This document shows positions 1 through 9,300 of a stretch of DNA of 64,000 bases, in pieces. The translations under genes were made by a program, and so were the position numbers. The notes under the pieces are model-generated. The model saw only the letters and a list, made by a program, of their open reading frames with translations, searched no databases and was not told the DNA's origin. Within the stretch, counting starts at the first letter, position 1. The number at the start of each line of letters is the position of its first letter. Origin of the DNA: Bdellovibrionota bacterium (GTDB taxonomy: Bacteria > Bdellovibrionota_C > UBA2361 > JAFLCA01); NCBI GenBank assembly GCA_030584005.1, contig CP129486.1, positions 747,556 to 811,555 of the forward strand, in the 5' to 3' direction.

Positions 1-205
1 AAGCTGGTAGTACGACCGGCTCCCGCTGAGTTGCCGGCGCGAACAAAGCAGACCGGCCGCACAGAGCGCCGCCAGGTCCTTCCGCATGCCACGTCCGCCG
101 AACAGTGTCGATTCCATGACCGAACGCAGGGACACTCGGTACGCCGCGACATGTTCGAGAATCCGGCGATGTCGGGGAGAAAGGCTCACGCCGAGCCGTA
201 CCAAC

Positions 206-790
206 TCACCAGAACTCATATGAAATCTCCTCTGCGTCACACCACTCGTGGAACTCGGCCAGCTTCGTGGCCGGGTACTGGCCCAGAACCTCGATGACGA
301 GCCGTCCGCCACGCGACGCGACCATCGCGTCGGGCAGCGGCGCGTTGTCCCCGAATCCGCGCGCCAGTAGCTCGGCTTCGGCGAGCCAGTGTCGGGCGGC
401 GTCGGGTCGCGTACGTCGGAACAGCAGATAGACCTCGGCCAGGCGTACGTCGTGCGAGACCTCGCTGGGCCGCGCCGGATGGGGCGGCCGGCACCCGCGA
501 GCTTGGTAGGCGACGGGCCGGGCAGTCCTGGTTCCCACCGAAAGGTCGGTTGGACCGGTGCCACGGGTTCCTGAATGGCGACGGCCGACAGCGTGACGAG
601 TCCGCGCTTGGCAAGGCGCTGGAGCGCCGCCCGGACTCCCACCCGTTTATCCACTCTGCCGAGCGACCAAAGCGTCGCCACCTGCTCCAAGGTCAGCAGC
701 CGAACCTTCGAAGCAAGCGTGTCGAGTAACAGTTCGCGGCGCGCGACGAGGGTCGCTCGCGAGTTGCCGCGCACACAGGTTCTTGCACCC
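206..790 (-). pseudogene. replication-relaxation-like winged-helix protein, frameshifted
   Basis: Two overlapping frames on the minus strand read as one protein. The N-terminal part (about 790 to 490) has the look of a winged-helix domain, with LLTLEQVATLW followed by VGVRAALQRLAKRGLV. The C-terminal part (about 485 to 206) has VRLAEVYLLF, VIEVLGQYPATKL and ends in ISYEFW. This resembles the replication-relaxation family common in planctomycete mobile elements (family recognition from memory). One indel near 485 breaks the frame; it may be a real mutation or a sequence error. The start is unclear, possibly a GTG near 790. It lies in a GC-rich block with other planctomycete-type genes. Confidence 0.5.
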
Positions 791-957
791 TTGGAAGCCG
801 GGGAACTACTGCCGGTGCTCCGAGAGCAACCAGTTGTTCTGTCGTGAGTTACGGCACGAAAGCGGGGAACATCGCCAGGAACATCGCAACGCGCCGGATG
901 TTCCGGTCCGGTGGGCGAAGTTGCATGCTTTCTCTCCATGAGACTGCTCCAGCAAAT

Positions 958-1212
958 TCAATTCGGGGGGGTATCCGGTGAGAGGGGAAGCGCCGGGGAG
1001 TGCGCGAGAATCCACCCGAGCACTTCGTCGGAGAGCGCGCCGACGGCGGCGTTCGTTGCGGTCGAGTGGGGAGACGCGCCATCCAGCGGTCGCCACCTCC
1101 CGCCTCGCCGGCGGAAGAACTGCACCACGAGTTGCACGCCGAGTTCCGTCTCCAGCCGGCAAACCTCGGCCTTCACGTTCCGGAATCGCGCGACGTGGAC
1201 CACCTGCCCCAT
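958..1212 (-). CDS. small hypothetical protein
   Basis: An 84-residue frame starting at ATG 1212 behind a GCGAGG-like ribosome site; a longer in-frame extension to 1440 is Arg/Asp rich and looks non-coding. The segment VHVARFRNVKAEVCRLETELGVQ looks like a basic helical protein (shown in parts: VHVARFRNVK, AEVCRLETEL). I do not recognise the family. It sits between the winged-helix gene and another small planctomycete-type gene in the same direction, so it may belong to the same mobile element. Confidence 0.35.
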   Translation of the reverse strand: MGQVVHVARFRNVKAEVCRLETELGVQLVVQFFRRRGGRWRPLDGASPHSTATNAAVGALSDEVLGWILAHSPALPLSPDTPPN

Positions 1213-1449
1213 TCCACAAACCTCGCCCTGCTGCTGCCGTACTCGGCCGTCGTCGTCGCGGCTCGCCCCGCGGAGGCCGTCAGGCCCTTGGCCGCGGCGT
1301 ACGGCGGACGAGTCGGCGGCTTCCTGACCCTGCTGCCGGGTCGGACCCGAGTCGGAGCGGCTTGCTGGCTTTCGGTCCACGCGGTTCTCCTTCGCCGGGA
1401 CAAAAAGAAAGCTCGCTGAGCTAGCGAGCTTTCGCGCCACGGTGAACGT

Positions 1450-1701
1450 TCAGTAGTTCTCGTGCTCGTCCCGAGACCTCGCGTTCTCGAAAATCCAGGT
1501 GTGGGCCACGTCGAGCACCTTGGCGACCACGAGAAGGTCGTCGCGACCGAAGCTGTCGGACTGCTTCCACTCGTCGCCGTCCTTGTAGAGCCGGCAGACG
1601 GTGACGTTGAACCGCGTGCCGGAGTTCTTCGCCTCGTTGGCCCAAATGGCCGCCTTGATGCTGCCGAGCCGAATCGTGTGTGCGGGTTTCTTGGTCGTCA
1701 T
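1450..1701 (-). CDS. small conserved hypothetical protein, planctomycete type
   Basis: An 83-residue protein with a good AAGGAG ribosome site just upstream of ATG 1701. It contains KAAIWANEAKNSGTRFNVT, CRLYKDGDEWKQSDSFGRDD and AKVLDVAHTWIFE. This pattern (a short basic protein with SFGRDDLL) is one I recognise as frequent in planctomycete genomes, usually near plasmid- or element-type genes. Function unknown. Codon use is very GC-rich, unlike the region beyond 4.1 kb. Confidence 0.6.
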   Translation of the reverse strand: MTTKKPAHTIRLGSIKAAIWANEAKNSGTRFNVTVCRLYKDGDEWKQSDSFGRDDLLVVAKVLDVAHTWIFENARSRDEHENY

Positions 1702-1933
1702 CGCGTTTCTCCTTTTCGTTGGGGGCCTACGCTGGCCCGTTCACTCCCGGCTGACGGGCAGCGAGCGCCCGCGGGAGAAACGGACCGGGCAGACGTGGCG
1801 AAAAGCGCCGGACAGGTCGGGCAACCGAGCACGGGCGCGTGACGGAGCAAAGCGACGGCATCGGCCCGTGCGCCCGGCCCCGGCGCGGCCGCGAATCGCC
1901 CGGTCGAGACCACGAAGCCGCACGCTGGTTGGG

Positions 1934-2299
1934 TCAGCATGGAGCGTTCCCTGGGCGGTAAGTTCTCAGCTCCGGCCTGCGGTCGTTCCGGATGCCGAGT
2001 TCGGCGGCGACTCGACGGGCCGTCAGCGATGGGTCGCGACCGCCGGTTGTCGAAGGCGGAATCTCGGCCGCGCGATTCCTGGATGAGAGCCTTTCGGCGA
2101 AACGTTGGAGGGCTTCGACGGACGTGTAGGTCGAGCCCCCGATGCGGATGGATTCGAGGACTACGCCGGCCACTCCCGAACTGGTCCACCGATAGATGAC
2201 TGAAAGGTGAGTCCGTCGGCCATTTGGGCGCACCGGTAGGAGTCGAGGAACATCACGGAGCGGGACGAGTCGCTCAATATCGAAACGGAGCGTCGGCAT
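1934..2299 (-). CDS. DUF1580-like putative DNA-binding protein
   Basis: About 121 residues from ATG 2299; an upstream in-frame ATG at 2347 adds 16 residues and is less likely. The N-terminal half has IERLVPLRDVPRLLP, THLSVIYRWTSSGVAG and SIRIGGSTYTSVEALQRF, the layout of the planctomycete DUF1580 family, which is excisionase/MerR-like. The C-terminal tail is basic and less conserved. Likely role is DNA binding in a mobile element together with the tyrosine recombinase at 3679-4113; this is inference from family and context. Confidence 0.55.
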   Translation of the reverse strand: MPTLRFDIERLVPLRDVPRLLPVRPNGRRTHLSVIYRWTSSGVAGVVLESIRIGGSTYTSVEALQRFAERLSSRNRAAEIPPSTTGGRDPSLTARRVAAELGIRNDRRPELRTYRPGNAPC

Positions 2300-2410
2300 T
2301 CGAGCCTCACCTCGTTCGGCTTCGCAGGGCTCAACTGCGGCCGGCACTCATAATACGCCCATATGGGCGTATCGTCAAGCGCACCTTCGGGCGTGAGGGT
2401 GTAACCCTCG

Positions 2411-3634
2411 CTATTTCATGCGCTTATCTGGTGGCTTAGAAACGAACGTGATAGTCGGGACGGCTGTGGTGACACCGTGGGATGTCTTCCGGCCACCCGT
2501 CGAGTGCTCAAAGAAAAACGCGCCATCCTTCGCGGTCCCGGTGCGGCCGAACCTCAGGATTGCCGGCTGTTCGCACGCCGGGCAGACGACGCGGAGGTTC
2601 AGGGAGTTCAATTCCTCGCGAAGAGCAGCGACGAATGCACGACGCTCTTTAGGCCCGGCCTGGTTTAGGAGTTGCGTCACACGCGAGACGCGCTCCTCTA
2701 GCCGCTCCTTTAGCTCTTCGCCGAACTCTCGCCGCACTTCCGGGAACCCGCTGAATGCGTCCGACGGGCGAAGGTCGCCCGGATTCCCCAACCGTTCCTC
2801 GATGAACTGCCGCAGTCCGCTCGGTGCCTGTTGTTGCCGTCCCCGCTCCATGTAGCGAGATTGCCAGTTCGCGGGAACGAAAGCCACCTGGAGGATGAGC
2901 TCGCCGCCGTACTCTCGGGCGGCGGCGAGCACCCGGTCAGCGAGTGTCCAATAGCTCTGGGCCTCGGGCAGTAGCAAGGCTGTGTTCGGGGCCTGGTGGA
3001 CGCTCGACCCGCCAGAGAGCCCAAAGGACTTGAGGTGCCTCGGACCCGCGCATACAAGAACGTCAAACTCCTCCTCGAAAATCAGGCGTTTATCGAGCCC
3101 CGCAAGGTCAAAGAGCTCGCGCCCGGGTGGAAAAGGGAGCAAACCGTTCACCGCAGCGCGGAGCTCCCTCCATACCCGCTCACGTTCGCGAGCGAAGTCG
3201 CGAAGAGCGGGTTCATGGGCGGGCAGCGGCTCGCCCGCAAAACCGAATAGCGGTTCGTCGAGTGTGCGAAGGTGAATCAGGACGGCGACTCGTTCTCCGG
3301 GGCGGCGAACACGATAGGGGAAGCTGTCAGATTCCTCGCGCGGGTCCGCTCCGGACCTGACATACTCGCACATTGGCACGGTGGAACGGTCAGTGAAGAG
3401 TCGCGCGTAGAAGTGACTCTCCCCCGGTTGCGCCGCAAGCGCACGGGCGAAGAGTGGGTCAAGCAGCGGGCCGACGGCCCGCGCCGCCCACTCTCGATAC
3501 CAGTCGGCGTGCTCGGCTACCTTCGGAGGAAGAGGAGGAGGAGGAGGGTGAGTCGGGTAGCGGGAGTCAGGCAATCGGATTCCGTCACTGCCCGTTGCTG
3601 CTCGATGCCTCGGCTGGTCCGGTAAATCCGCCAC
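2411..3634 (-). CDS. hypothetical protein with C-terminal zinc-ribbon-like segment
   Basis: A 407-residue frame with strong GC-rich third-position bias, so very likely coding. There is a proline-rich stretch near residues 30-38 and a Glu/Arg-rich helical middle. Near the C-terminus are VVCPACEQPAILRFG and a tail with FFFEHSTGG. Only one CxxC is visible in the ribbon, so it may be half of a metal site. No family recognised. It lies directly downstream, in the same direction, of the integrase fragment; probable planctomycete element cargo. Confidence 0.6.
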   Translation of the reverse strand: MADLPDQPRHRAATGSDGIRLPDSRYPTHPPPPPLPPKVAEHADWYREWAARAVGPLLDPLFARALAAQPGESHFYARLFTDRSTVPMCEYVRSGADPREESDSFPYRVRRPGERVAVLIHLRTLDEPLFGFAGEPLPAHEPALRDFARERERVWRELRAAVNGLLPFPPGRELFDLAGLDKRLIFEEEFDVLVCAGPRHLKSFGLSGGSSVHQAPNTALLLPEAQSYWTLADRVLAAAREYGGELILQVAFVPANWQSRYMERGRQQQAPSGLRQFIEERLGNPGDLRPSDAFSGFPEVRREFGEELKERLEERVSRVTQLLNQAGPKERRAFVAALREELNSLNLRVVCPACEQPAILRFGRTGTAKDGAFFFEHSTGGRKTSHGVTTAVPTITFVSKPPDKRMK

Positions 3635-3678
3635 TGCGAGTTCCTGTGGAATTTCGAACCGGCGGCACGGACTGGGGC

Positions 3679-4113
3679 CTACCCGACGCGGTTCATGATC
3701 TCTGCCGCGGCTTTCTCATCCGCCGCCGCGTAAATCATCGTAACCGCAGGGCTCGTATGCCCCAAGACGACGCGGGCGGCTTCGATTCCGAACTCCCGCC
3801 GAAGCTCGGTCGCGGCGGAGTGCCGTAGCTGATTCGGAGACCATCGATGAGCGCGTCGCCACTCGCGACGCGCCTCGGCGTTGAGCTTCTTTGGTGGCGG
3901 AAACGCGCGGTCGCAACCGCGGACGATGGCGTAAGCGTAGCTCCTGCGGTCGTACTTCTCGCCCGCCGCACGCTGCGGGGCGACCTTCCGTCGTCTCGCG
4001 GCCTGACTGGGCGTCATCGGTGTTTTGCGATTCGCTCGAAGCGTGGCTCGGTGGTCCTCGACGGCCTCTGCCGGCGAGAAGAGGAACGCCTCCGGGTCGC
4101 GGTCCAGGAAGGG
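3679..4113 (-). pseudogene. tyrosine recombinase, C-terminal fragment
   Basis: The minus-strand frame reads the catalytic C-terminal part of a phage-type integrase of the kind abundant in Planctomycetes. PNQLRHSAATELRREFG carries the HxxR box, VVLGHTSPAVT carries the second His, and the Tyr is in MIYAAADEKAA. Upstream are FLDRDPEAFLFSPAEA and RKTPMTPSQAARRR. Homology stops at about base 4113, where an IS91-type transposase begins on the other strand, so the N-terminal half including the first catalytic Arg is gone. It is not an integron integrase: the extra IntI-specific helix is not visible. Cause is an insertion/recombination joint or an assembly joint. Confidence 0.75.
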
Positions 4114-4959
4114 CACAACATTCTCTTTCAGGCAGCAGCCAACGCCGTGCACTCAGTACTTGGCTCAGATACTCAAACTACCGCTCTCGTCCTCACCCTG
4201 CAAACCGCAGGCGAGGCGCTGAACTTTAACCCCCACCTGCACGGACTCCTTGCCGACGGCATCTTCGACGCTGCGGGGAACTTCACTCCCTACACCGCCA
4301 TCGATACCGAGCGCATCGCCGAGCACTTTATGGACGGGGTTCTGGCTGAACTCATCTCCCGGGGGCTCATCACCGACGACGTGCCTGCGCAGATACTATC
4401 ACAGGAGCACTCCGGGTTCGGTGCCTGGGTCGGTGATCCGTTCACGGATGAGGACCGTACTAGGTTCGTCGCGCGCTATATTGAAAGGGGACCGCTATCA
4501 CTGGAGAAACTCTCTGTCACCGATGATATCGTCTCCTACACCACCAATGACGGGGCAACGCACGAATTCAATGCACTGGAGTTCTTGGTACTCATGTCAT
4601 GCCACATTCCTAAGCCATACGAGTCTCTGACTCGTTACTACGGGTGGTACTCCTGCAGAGCGCGGGGTGAGCGCGCTAAAAATACAGCAGTCCCGCCGTC
4701 AGATGAGGCGGCAGAGCTGCGCTCGGCCCCATCGGTAAGTTGGGCAAGCTGTATAAAGCGCATCTTCGAGATCGATCCTTTGGAGTGTCCGCGCTGTAAG
4801 GGTCAGATGAGGATTGTTGCCTTCCTCACGGATGAACGGGAAATCCTCAAAATCGCAGACTCTCTCCGTATTCCGCGAGCGCAGGCGCCACCCAAAATTC
4901 CTCATGCACCTGAACAAGAATTCTTCGACGTATTACCTCCTGACGACTTCCCCTCTTAG
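4114..4959 (+). pseudogene. IS91-family transposase, C-terminal two thirds
   Basis: The frame from about 4114 to the stop at 4957-4959 matches the rolling-circle (HUH/Y2) transposase of IS91-type elements. TAGEALNFNPHLHGLLADG holds the HxH motif, and later come SLTRYYGWYSCRARGER (catalytic Tyr region) and IFEIDPLECPRCKGQMRI (zinc-ribbon-like). The open frame runs back to 3847, but that part is antisense to the recombinase and not transposase-like. The N-terminus is therefore missing and the gene is inactive. Two smaller pieces of the same family occur at 9.0-9.4 kb. Confidence 0.8.
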
Positions 4960-5307
4960 CGGACGAAGGGCACTTGCGCCTGACAACCCCCAAAAACCAC
5001 TCCCAAACTTAACCCCTCGGCAGCCTCAAGCCTAACTGCCTCCGTGAACAGCTGCCCATGATGATCCTTGCCCTTTAAACCTCGCCACCTACACCAAACT
5101 CTCCCTAGTACTTCAGTCAGCTTAAACCACATCGTCGAGCCCCTCAGAACTTCTCCAATAATTCCCATCGATTAGTTTCGTTTTTCCTATCCCCCTATCC
5201 CCTGCCTAAGTCATTGAAGCAAATAGCCCCACGAAAAGGATTCTACTAATGGCGGCAGAGGACTCTAGGAGAGGTGGAGCGGTCGGTTTTTTGGGGGCTC
5301 CGAACAT
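4960..5307. other. non-coding tail after IS91 fragment
   Basis: 348 bases without a convincing gene. The sequence is strikingly C-rich on the plus strand (many CCC, CCCC and CCTA runs), much like the stretch after the second IS91 remnant (9077-9275). It may contain the 3' terminal part of the IS91-type element. A weak ribosome site (GGGGGCT) just before 5308 serves the next gene. Confidence 0.4.
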
Positions 5308-8300
5308 ATGTTTCGATATGCGAAGTTCTGTCTCCTCTTTTTGTGGATTGTACTCTCAGTACCAACGATTGATGCACAAGTAGCAACAGACCAGCCCTCA
5401 CCGCTCATTTCTCGCCACGAGCAGTTGCTACGGATTCTTCGTATCCATCTCTCTCGCACTGACGAAATCAGTGACAAATCCACTTTGTGGAGCAAAGAAA
5501 GTGTGTTGGGGCTCAAGAGAGTACTCGATCATTCTCCCATTCGAGGGGGAGTAGTGACCGCCACGACGCTTACTCCCAACGCAGATTCGATTAGCGTCAG
5601 CTATTCTCCTTCCACTAAACTTTTCTCAGTTGGTCTTGGAGAGGGAGATCCTCGCTACCATCTTCTTGTCCGCAGTGGTGAGGGCGATTGTCAAATAACT
5701 CATAGTCCGCCACTAACCGAATCTAATGTTCATGAGAGCGTTACCTGTACTTATACCCGCGCTGTACGGGCTAGACTTGGGAATTCCTTACTAAGCGGTA
5801 TTACTGAGGAGGATCATCAGGCTGGGCTCGTCGCGGTGAATACACTGCTTACCGCCTATCAGCAACTACTTCATATTCGGGACTTCCAACTGAATCAGGA
5901 AGAATCCTCTGTTGAGATTGTCTTTCCCAAGGCGGAGTCAAGCTTTCATGTTGCCCTCGTACCTTCACGCGTGAATCAATATGCTACTCCCGAAGCTGAG
6001 CGCCGTGCACTCACCGCTCAGCTCCGTGATTTGGTAAACAAGGGCTCCTTTGTGTTGTTGCAAGAGGAGGCAAAGGAGCCGCTCGTTGTTTTGAGAGCGA
6101 GTATTTCTCAGGCGCTTACTCGTGCCGCCGACGAAAGTCTGTCAAATGATGCGGCGCGTAGAATCGCTTACTTTAACATATTCGGTATTGGTCATTTGCT
6201 TGATACGTCTACCAGGAAATCCGCTGGCATTCCATCTAGCTGTGAGGTGATTGCAGCAATCTCTGATAGCACACCGTATCCACGCGCGCCTCGTGGTGAA
6301 GTGATTACGGTCACACCGAAGACCAAAGGAGTGGTTCACGTAAAGGGGATAGACACTAATTCTTTGGCGGACGATACCTCACTAATGGAGGGGGTTCTTC
6401 GAAATTACGGATATGACATCTGTACTATAGACATGAACAGTAGCGCGCTCGCTTCTCCCCCAGACGCGGCGCGGGCTCTCCGGGGCGCACAGACCATACT
6501 GCTGCACGCGCACGGTCTTCCGGGCCGCAGTGCCATTCTTACAAGGGACCATGTGGTGACACGCAATGCATGCTGTGAGCGCATGCGTGCGTGGGCGCGT
6601 ACCTTGGGGTTACCTGGATACGAGTCGGTCTATTGCGGCGAGCATGGCGCTGATCGGTGTGATCGCACGGGGGGCGTATGCTGGGACTATGATCCAAAAT
6701 CAGAATCCTGCGACATCTCGCTGCGACGGAATTTTTTCTCCCCAGAGAATCTTGGAGAGCGAGCGGCGCTTATCCAGAATTCTTGCTTTAGCGGCACGCA
6801 GGTGGGTAGCTTTGCAAGCGATGGGAATCTCATGGATGCAGTGGTTGCCTCCAGAACACCAACTGTTTCATGGATTTCCTTCGCAAATGGAGAGAGTGAA
6901 CCCCATTGTTCTCAATATCTCAGCCCGGACGAGCGGAGGGAATTATCAAGTATCACATATTACCTAAAAGATGAAATGAGGCTGCTCGCCAATGATACCA
7001 AAGGAGAGAGCCAATACTGCATTGATCTTGACTCCTTTGATGACCAAGAGAATCCACCACGTGAGCCCTTCAATGGGAGGAGTTGTGCTTCCGATGGGCT
7101 TGAAATGGTCACGCGAATGTATGCGGGCTCCATCCAAGGCTCGTTTGCTCTACGGGGGACGACTTCTTTTGACCTTACTGGACCACCCCCTGGCCTTGAT
7201 CACAATGCCGAGCAATGGTGTCGATTTTATCTGGAAGCAGCTCGGCGAATTCAACGCGATCACTTTAACCAAAATGGTTTTGAAATGTATCGCCAGCTCC
7301 GTCTCTCCGGGAACGATGGGGTCGCCGTGGAGTTTGCGCCATATGTGGTTGCGGCATACTATGACTCGGTCGATCGAGTTATAAGAGCCAATTTTTCCTC
7401 CGAAATTGTCCCGTATGATTCGATGGGTGTCCGGGGCGTGCGGGTAGAGGTTGAAGATTCAGAGTGTTCTAAGACGCTCTCAAATGTGCCGCCCCTCGTT
7501 GGAGGGGTCAGCGCGTCCCCGCGTACCATCAACTTCCAGCTCAGCGACAACTACAATCTAATACCAGCCGATGCCTGGGGCCTGCCCGACGAGGAATTCA
7601 GGCGACGATACGGCCACGCGAAGACAGATACGGGCCACCTTAAGGTAAAGATTCGCGCATTCGCTCCAAACGGCATCAGTATTGTGGGAAATGAGGGTGC
7701 AACTTCCCCGTGGTTTTGGAATGTACCGATGATATCAAGGAGCTTTCCGCCCTATCAGATTTTCAATGCAGATGAGAATGGCGGACAGACGTTTGCCCTG
7801 CAGCTCGCATGCATGCGTCCGATCGCGTGCGAAAAGCCTCTGGTTGGTCGCACTTCCGCGGGCTTTGGCGTCATAGGTTCAACGTGTGCTCAGGTGCCAC
7901 TCGACCAGTGCCATACTACTGTTTGTGTGAGCCAGCAGTCGAACGAGGTTGTTACTGAGCTACGCCATGAGGACGATGTGTGTAGCGAAGGACTGCAACG
8001 TTACAGCTATCCGGGTACTGCCCACGAAGATGCGGTGTGCTGTGCGGGTCCGCCGCGGCGTTGTGCTGCTGGTGATAGTGAGGACTGTACTGCCGCGGAG
8101 CCTGCGTGGCAGGGGGGAGCAGGGATTCCGACCTGTGCCAGCGCTGTGCATCAAGAGCTAGTGGCAGCAGAGGATATACACTGTCCACGCGATGAAGGTC
8201 GTGCAATCGGAGCGATATTCGAGCAGTGGACAAGGCTACCACTTGATCTCAATACTTCCCTGCAGGCGTCCCCGCCGCTGGTAATGCATCAGGTGTGTGG

Positions 8301-8310
8301 CGGAGGATAG
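5308..8310 (+). CDS. large secreted protein with possible caspase-like (CHAT/C14/C25-type) domain
   Basis: A 1000-residue protein with an N-terminal signal peptide (FCLLFLWIVLSVPTIDA). The first 320 residues have no family I recognise. The middle has a buried strand ending in ILLHAHGLPG (His400/His402) and, about 90 residues later, ALIQNSCFSGTQ (Cys493). This His-Gly then Cys-Ser-Gly pairing after hydrophobic strands is typical of caspase-fold peptidases. The C-terminal third is Cys-rich (VCVSQQS, AVCCAGPPRRC, GDSEDCT), suggesting disulphides and extracytoplasmic location. It lies between the IS91 fragment and the first attC-like hairpin, and could be the cargo of a large cassette or of the IS. 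Peptidase activity is inference. Confidence 0.6.
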   Translation: MFRYAKFCLLFLWIVLSVPTIDAQVATDQPSPLISRHEQLLRILRIHLSRTDEISDKSTLWSKESVLGLKRVLDHSPIRGGVVTATTLTPNADSISVSYSPSTKLFSVGLGEGDPRYHLLVRSGEGDCQITHSPPLTESNVHESVTCTYTRAVRARLGNSLLSGITEEDHQAGLVAVNTLLTAYQQLLHIRDFQLNQEESSVEIVFPKAESSFHVALVPSRVNQYATPEAERRALTAQLRDLVNKGSFVLLQEEAKEPLVVLRASISQALTRAADESLSNDAARRIAYFNIFGIGHLLDTSTRKSAGIPSSCEVIAAISDSTPYPRAPRGEVITVTPKTKGVVHVKGIDTNSLADDTSLMEGVLRNYGYDICTIDMNSSALASPPDAARALRGAQTILLHAHGLPGRSAILTRDHVVTRNACCERMRAWARTLGLPGYESVYCGEHGADRCDRTGGVCWDYDPKSESCDISLRRNFFSPENLGERAALIQNSCFSGTQVGSFASDGNLMDAVVASRTPTVSWISFANGESEPHCSQYLSPDERRELSSITYYLKDEMRLLANDTKGESQYCIDLDSFDDQENPPREPFNGRSCASDGLEMVTRMYAGSIQGSFALRGTTSFDLTGPPPGLDHNAEQWCRFYLEAARRIQRDHFNQNGFEMYRQLRLSGNDGVAVEFAPYVVAAYYDSVDRVIRANFSSEIVPYDSMGVRGVRVEVEDSECSKTLSNVPPLVGGVSASPRTINFQLSDNYNLIPADAWGLPDEEFRRRYGHAKTDTGHLKVKIRAFAPNGISIVGNEGATSPWFWNVPMISRSFPPYQIFNADENGGQTFALQLACMRPIACEKPLVGRTSAGFGVIGSTCAQVPLDQCHTTVCVSQQSNEVVTELRHEDDVCSEGLQRYSYPGTAHEDAVCCAGPPRRCAAGDSEDCTAAEPAWQGGAGIPTCASAVHQELVAAEDIHCPRDEGRAIGAIFEQWTRLPLDLNTSLQASPPLVMHQVCGGG

Positions 8311-8372
8311 GAGACATACCCAACGCGACGGTTTGCCTGCCGGCAACCCGCGCGTTATCCTAACCGTTATGC
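8306..8372 (+). repeat. degenerate attC-like site at the left edge of the cassette array
   Basis: A strong hairpin (AACGCGACGGTTTGCC / GGCAACCCGCGCGTT around a TGCC loop) starts just after the stop of the preceding gene and is followed by GTTATCC and then CCGTTATGC. The second GTTATGC (8366-8372) is the junction from which the first cassette starts. The left box is not a clean inverse (GGATAG), so this is a weaker site than the others. Confidence 0.45.
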
Positions 8373-8911
8373 ATCAAGTAATCGAATTACATTTTGACGA
8401 CGCAACTGAGCAACAACTCTTTGAGCTGATCGAGAAACTACGAAGTGCCGGACTCGATGAGTCAAAGGCGATTCCGGGCGTACGGCCCCACATCACCCTT
8501 GCTAGCTCAGAAGGGCGTCAGCTTGATTCAATTCAATCACAACTGACCAACCTGTTCTCGAGGTTCCATCCCATTGCAGTCCAGCTTTCCACGGTCGGTC
8601 TTTTCCCCAAGAGCAATGGGAATCTCGTAATGTATCTCGGCCCGGCGGCAAACTTGTCCCTTTGTGGATGGCATTCCGAACTCTTCAGATTACTTGATTC
8701 CGAAGGTACAAAATGCTTCGATTTTACAAGACCCGAGCTGGCAGTCTTTCACAGTACGTTGTCGCATGATTTGCCCAAGACAAAACTGAGAGATGCTGTT
8801 GATATTGCCATCAGCCGCCTCCCGATTCTCGGACGAGTTACCCGGGTCGTCGTAGTTGAGTATTTGCCGGCGCGCGAGAAGATTGCATTTGAACTTGACG
8901 GTGATGCATAA
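8369..8911 (+). CDS. 2'-5' RNA ligase / 2H phosphoesterase family protein (cassette 1)
   Basis: A 180-residue protein beginning at the ATG inside GTTATGC of the upstream attC and ending at the TAA inside the GCATAAC of its own attC, as is usual for gene cassettes. Two HxT/S motifs, RPHITLA near residue 46 and FHSTLSH near 128, define the 2H phosphoesterase superfamily, whose members open cyclic phosphates or act on 2'-5' linked RNA or nucleotides. Full length for a small family member. No ribosome site is evident. The actual substrate cannot be read from the sequence. Confidence 0.8.
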   Translation: MHQVIELHFDDATEQQLFELIEKLRSAGLDESKAIPGVRPHITLASSEGRQLDSIQSQLTNLFSRFHPIAVQLSTVGLFPKSNGNLVMYLGPAANLSLCGWHSELFRLLDSEGTKCFDFTRPELAVFHSTLSHDLPKTKLRDAVDIAISRLPILGRVTRVVVVEYLPAREKIAFELDGDA

Positions 8912-8961
8912 CAAACCGGCCCAAACGGAGCGCCATCTCTTGGCGCCCGTTGGCCGTTAAC
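8902..8961 (+). repeat. attC site 1
   Basis: Left box GATGCATAAC is the exact inverse of the first bases of its own cassette (GTTATGCATC at 8366). The inner stem includes GGCCCAAACGG / CCCGTTGGCC around GGAGCGCCA-TCTCT-TGGCGCC. The right box is GTTAACA, a looser match to GTTRRRY. Confidence 0.75.
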
Positions 8962-8998
8962 ATTATACTCTTTGCGCACTTGGATATGTGCTGTCCCC

Positions 8999-9076
8999 GG
9001 ACTTTGCTAAGCTACGACACCCTCCTCAACCAGAATTCTTCGACCACTTACCACCAGACGACTTCGGCGCTTAGCG
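8999..9076 (+). pseudogene. IS91-family transposase, extreme C-terminal remnant
   Basis: Bases near 9022-9075 encode a near copy of the last residues of the transposase at 4959 (PEFFDHLPPDDFGA then stop, against PEQEFFDVLPPDDFPS). Only this tail is left. It lies inside the second cassette, before its gene, followed by about 200 bases of C-rich sequence as after the first copy. Confidence 0.65.
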
Positions 9077-9300
9077 CTGCTTCAGGAGACCTATACCTAA
9101 GCCTCTACAAAAAACCCCCGCGCGAGCATCCTTCCAACGCCGCAGCACCCAATGCCTCTCCAAATCCATCACTTCCCAGCAATCCACCGCCTGTCTCGGC
9201 GCTCTTGTGTTCGCCGGCCATTCCGCCCTTCAACACAATTAAACCAACCCCACACCCCAGGACAATATTGACCAATTAGCTCAAATGGTTAAATCGATTT

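Noticed and set aside
3679..4113. Possible integron integrase upstream of the cassette array
   Set aside because: The HxxR box and surroundings match planctomycete phage-type recombinases; no IntI-specific extra helix is visible and the fragment points away from the array and is truncated.
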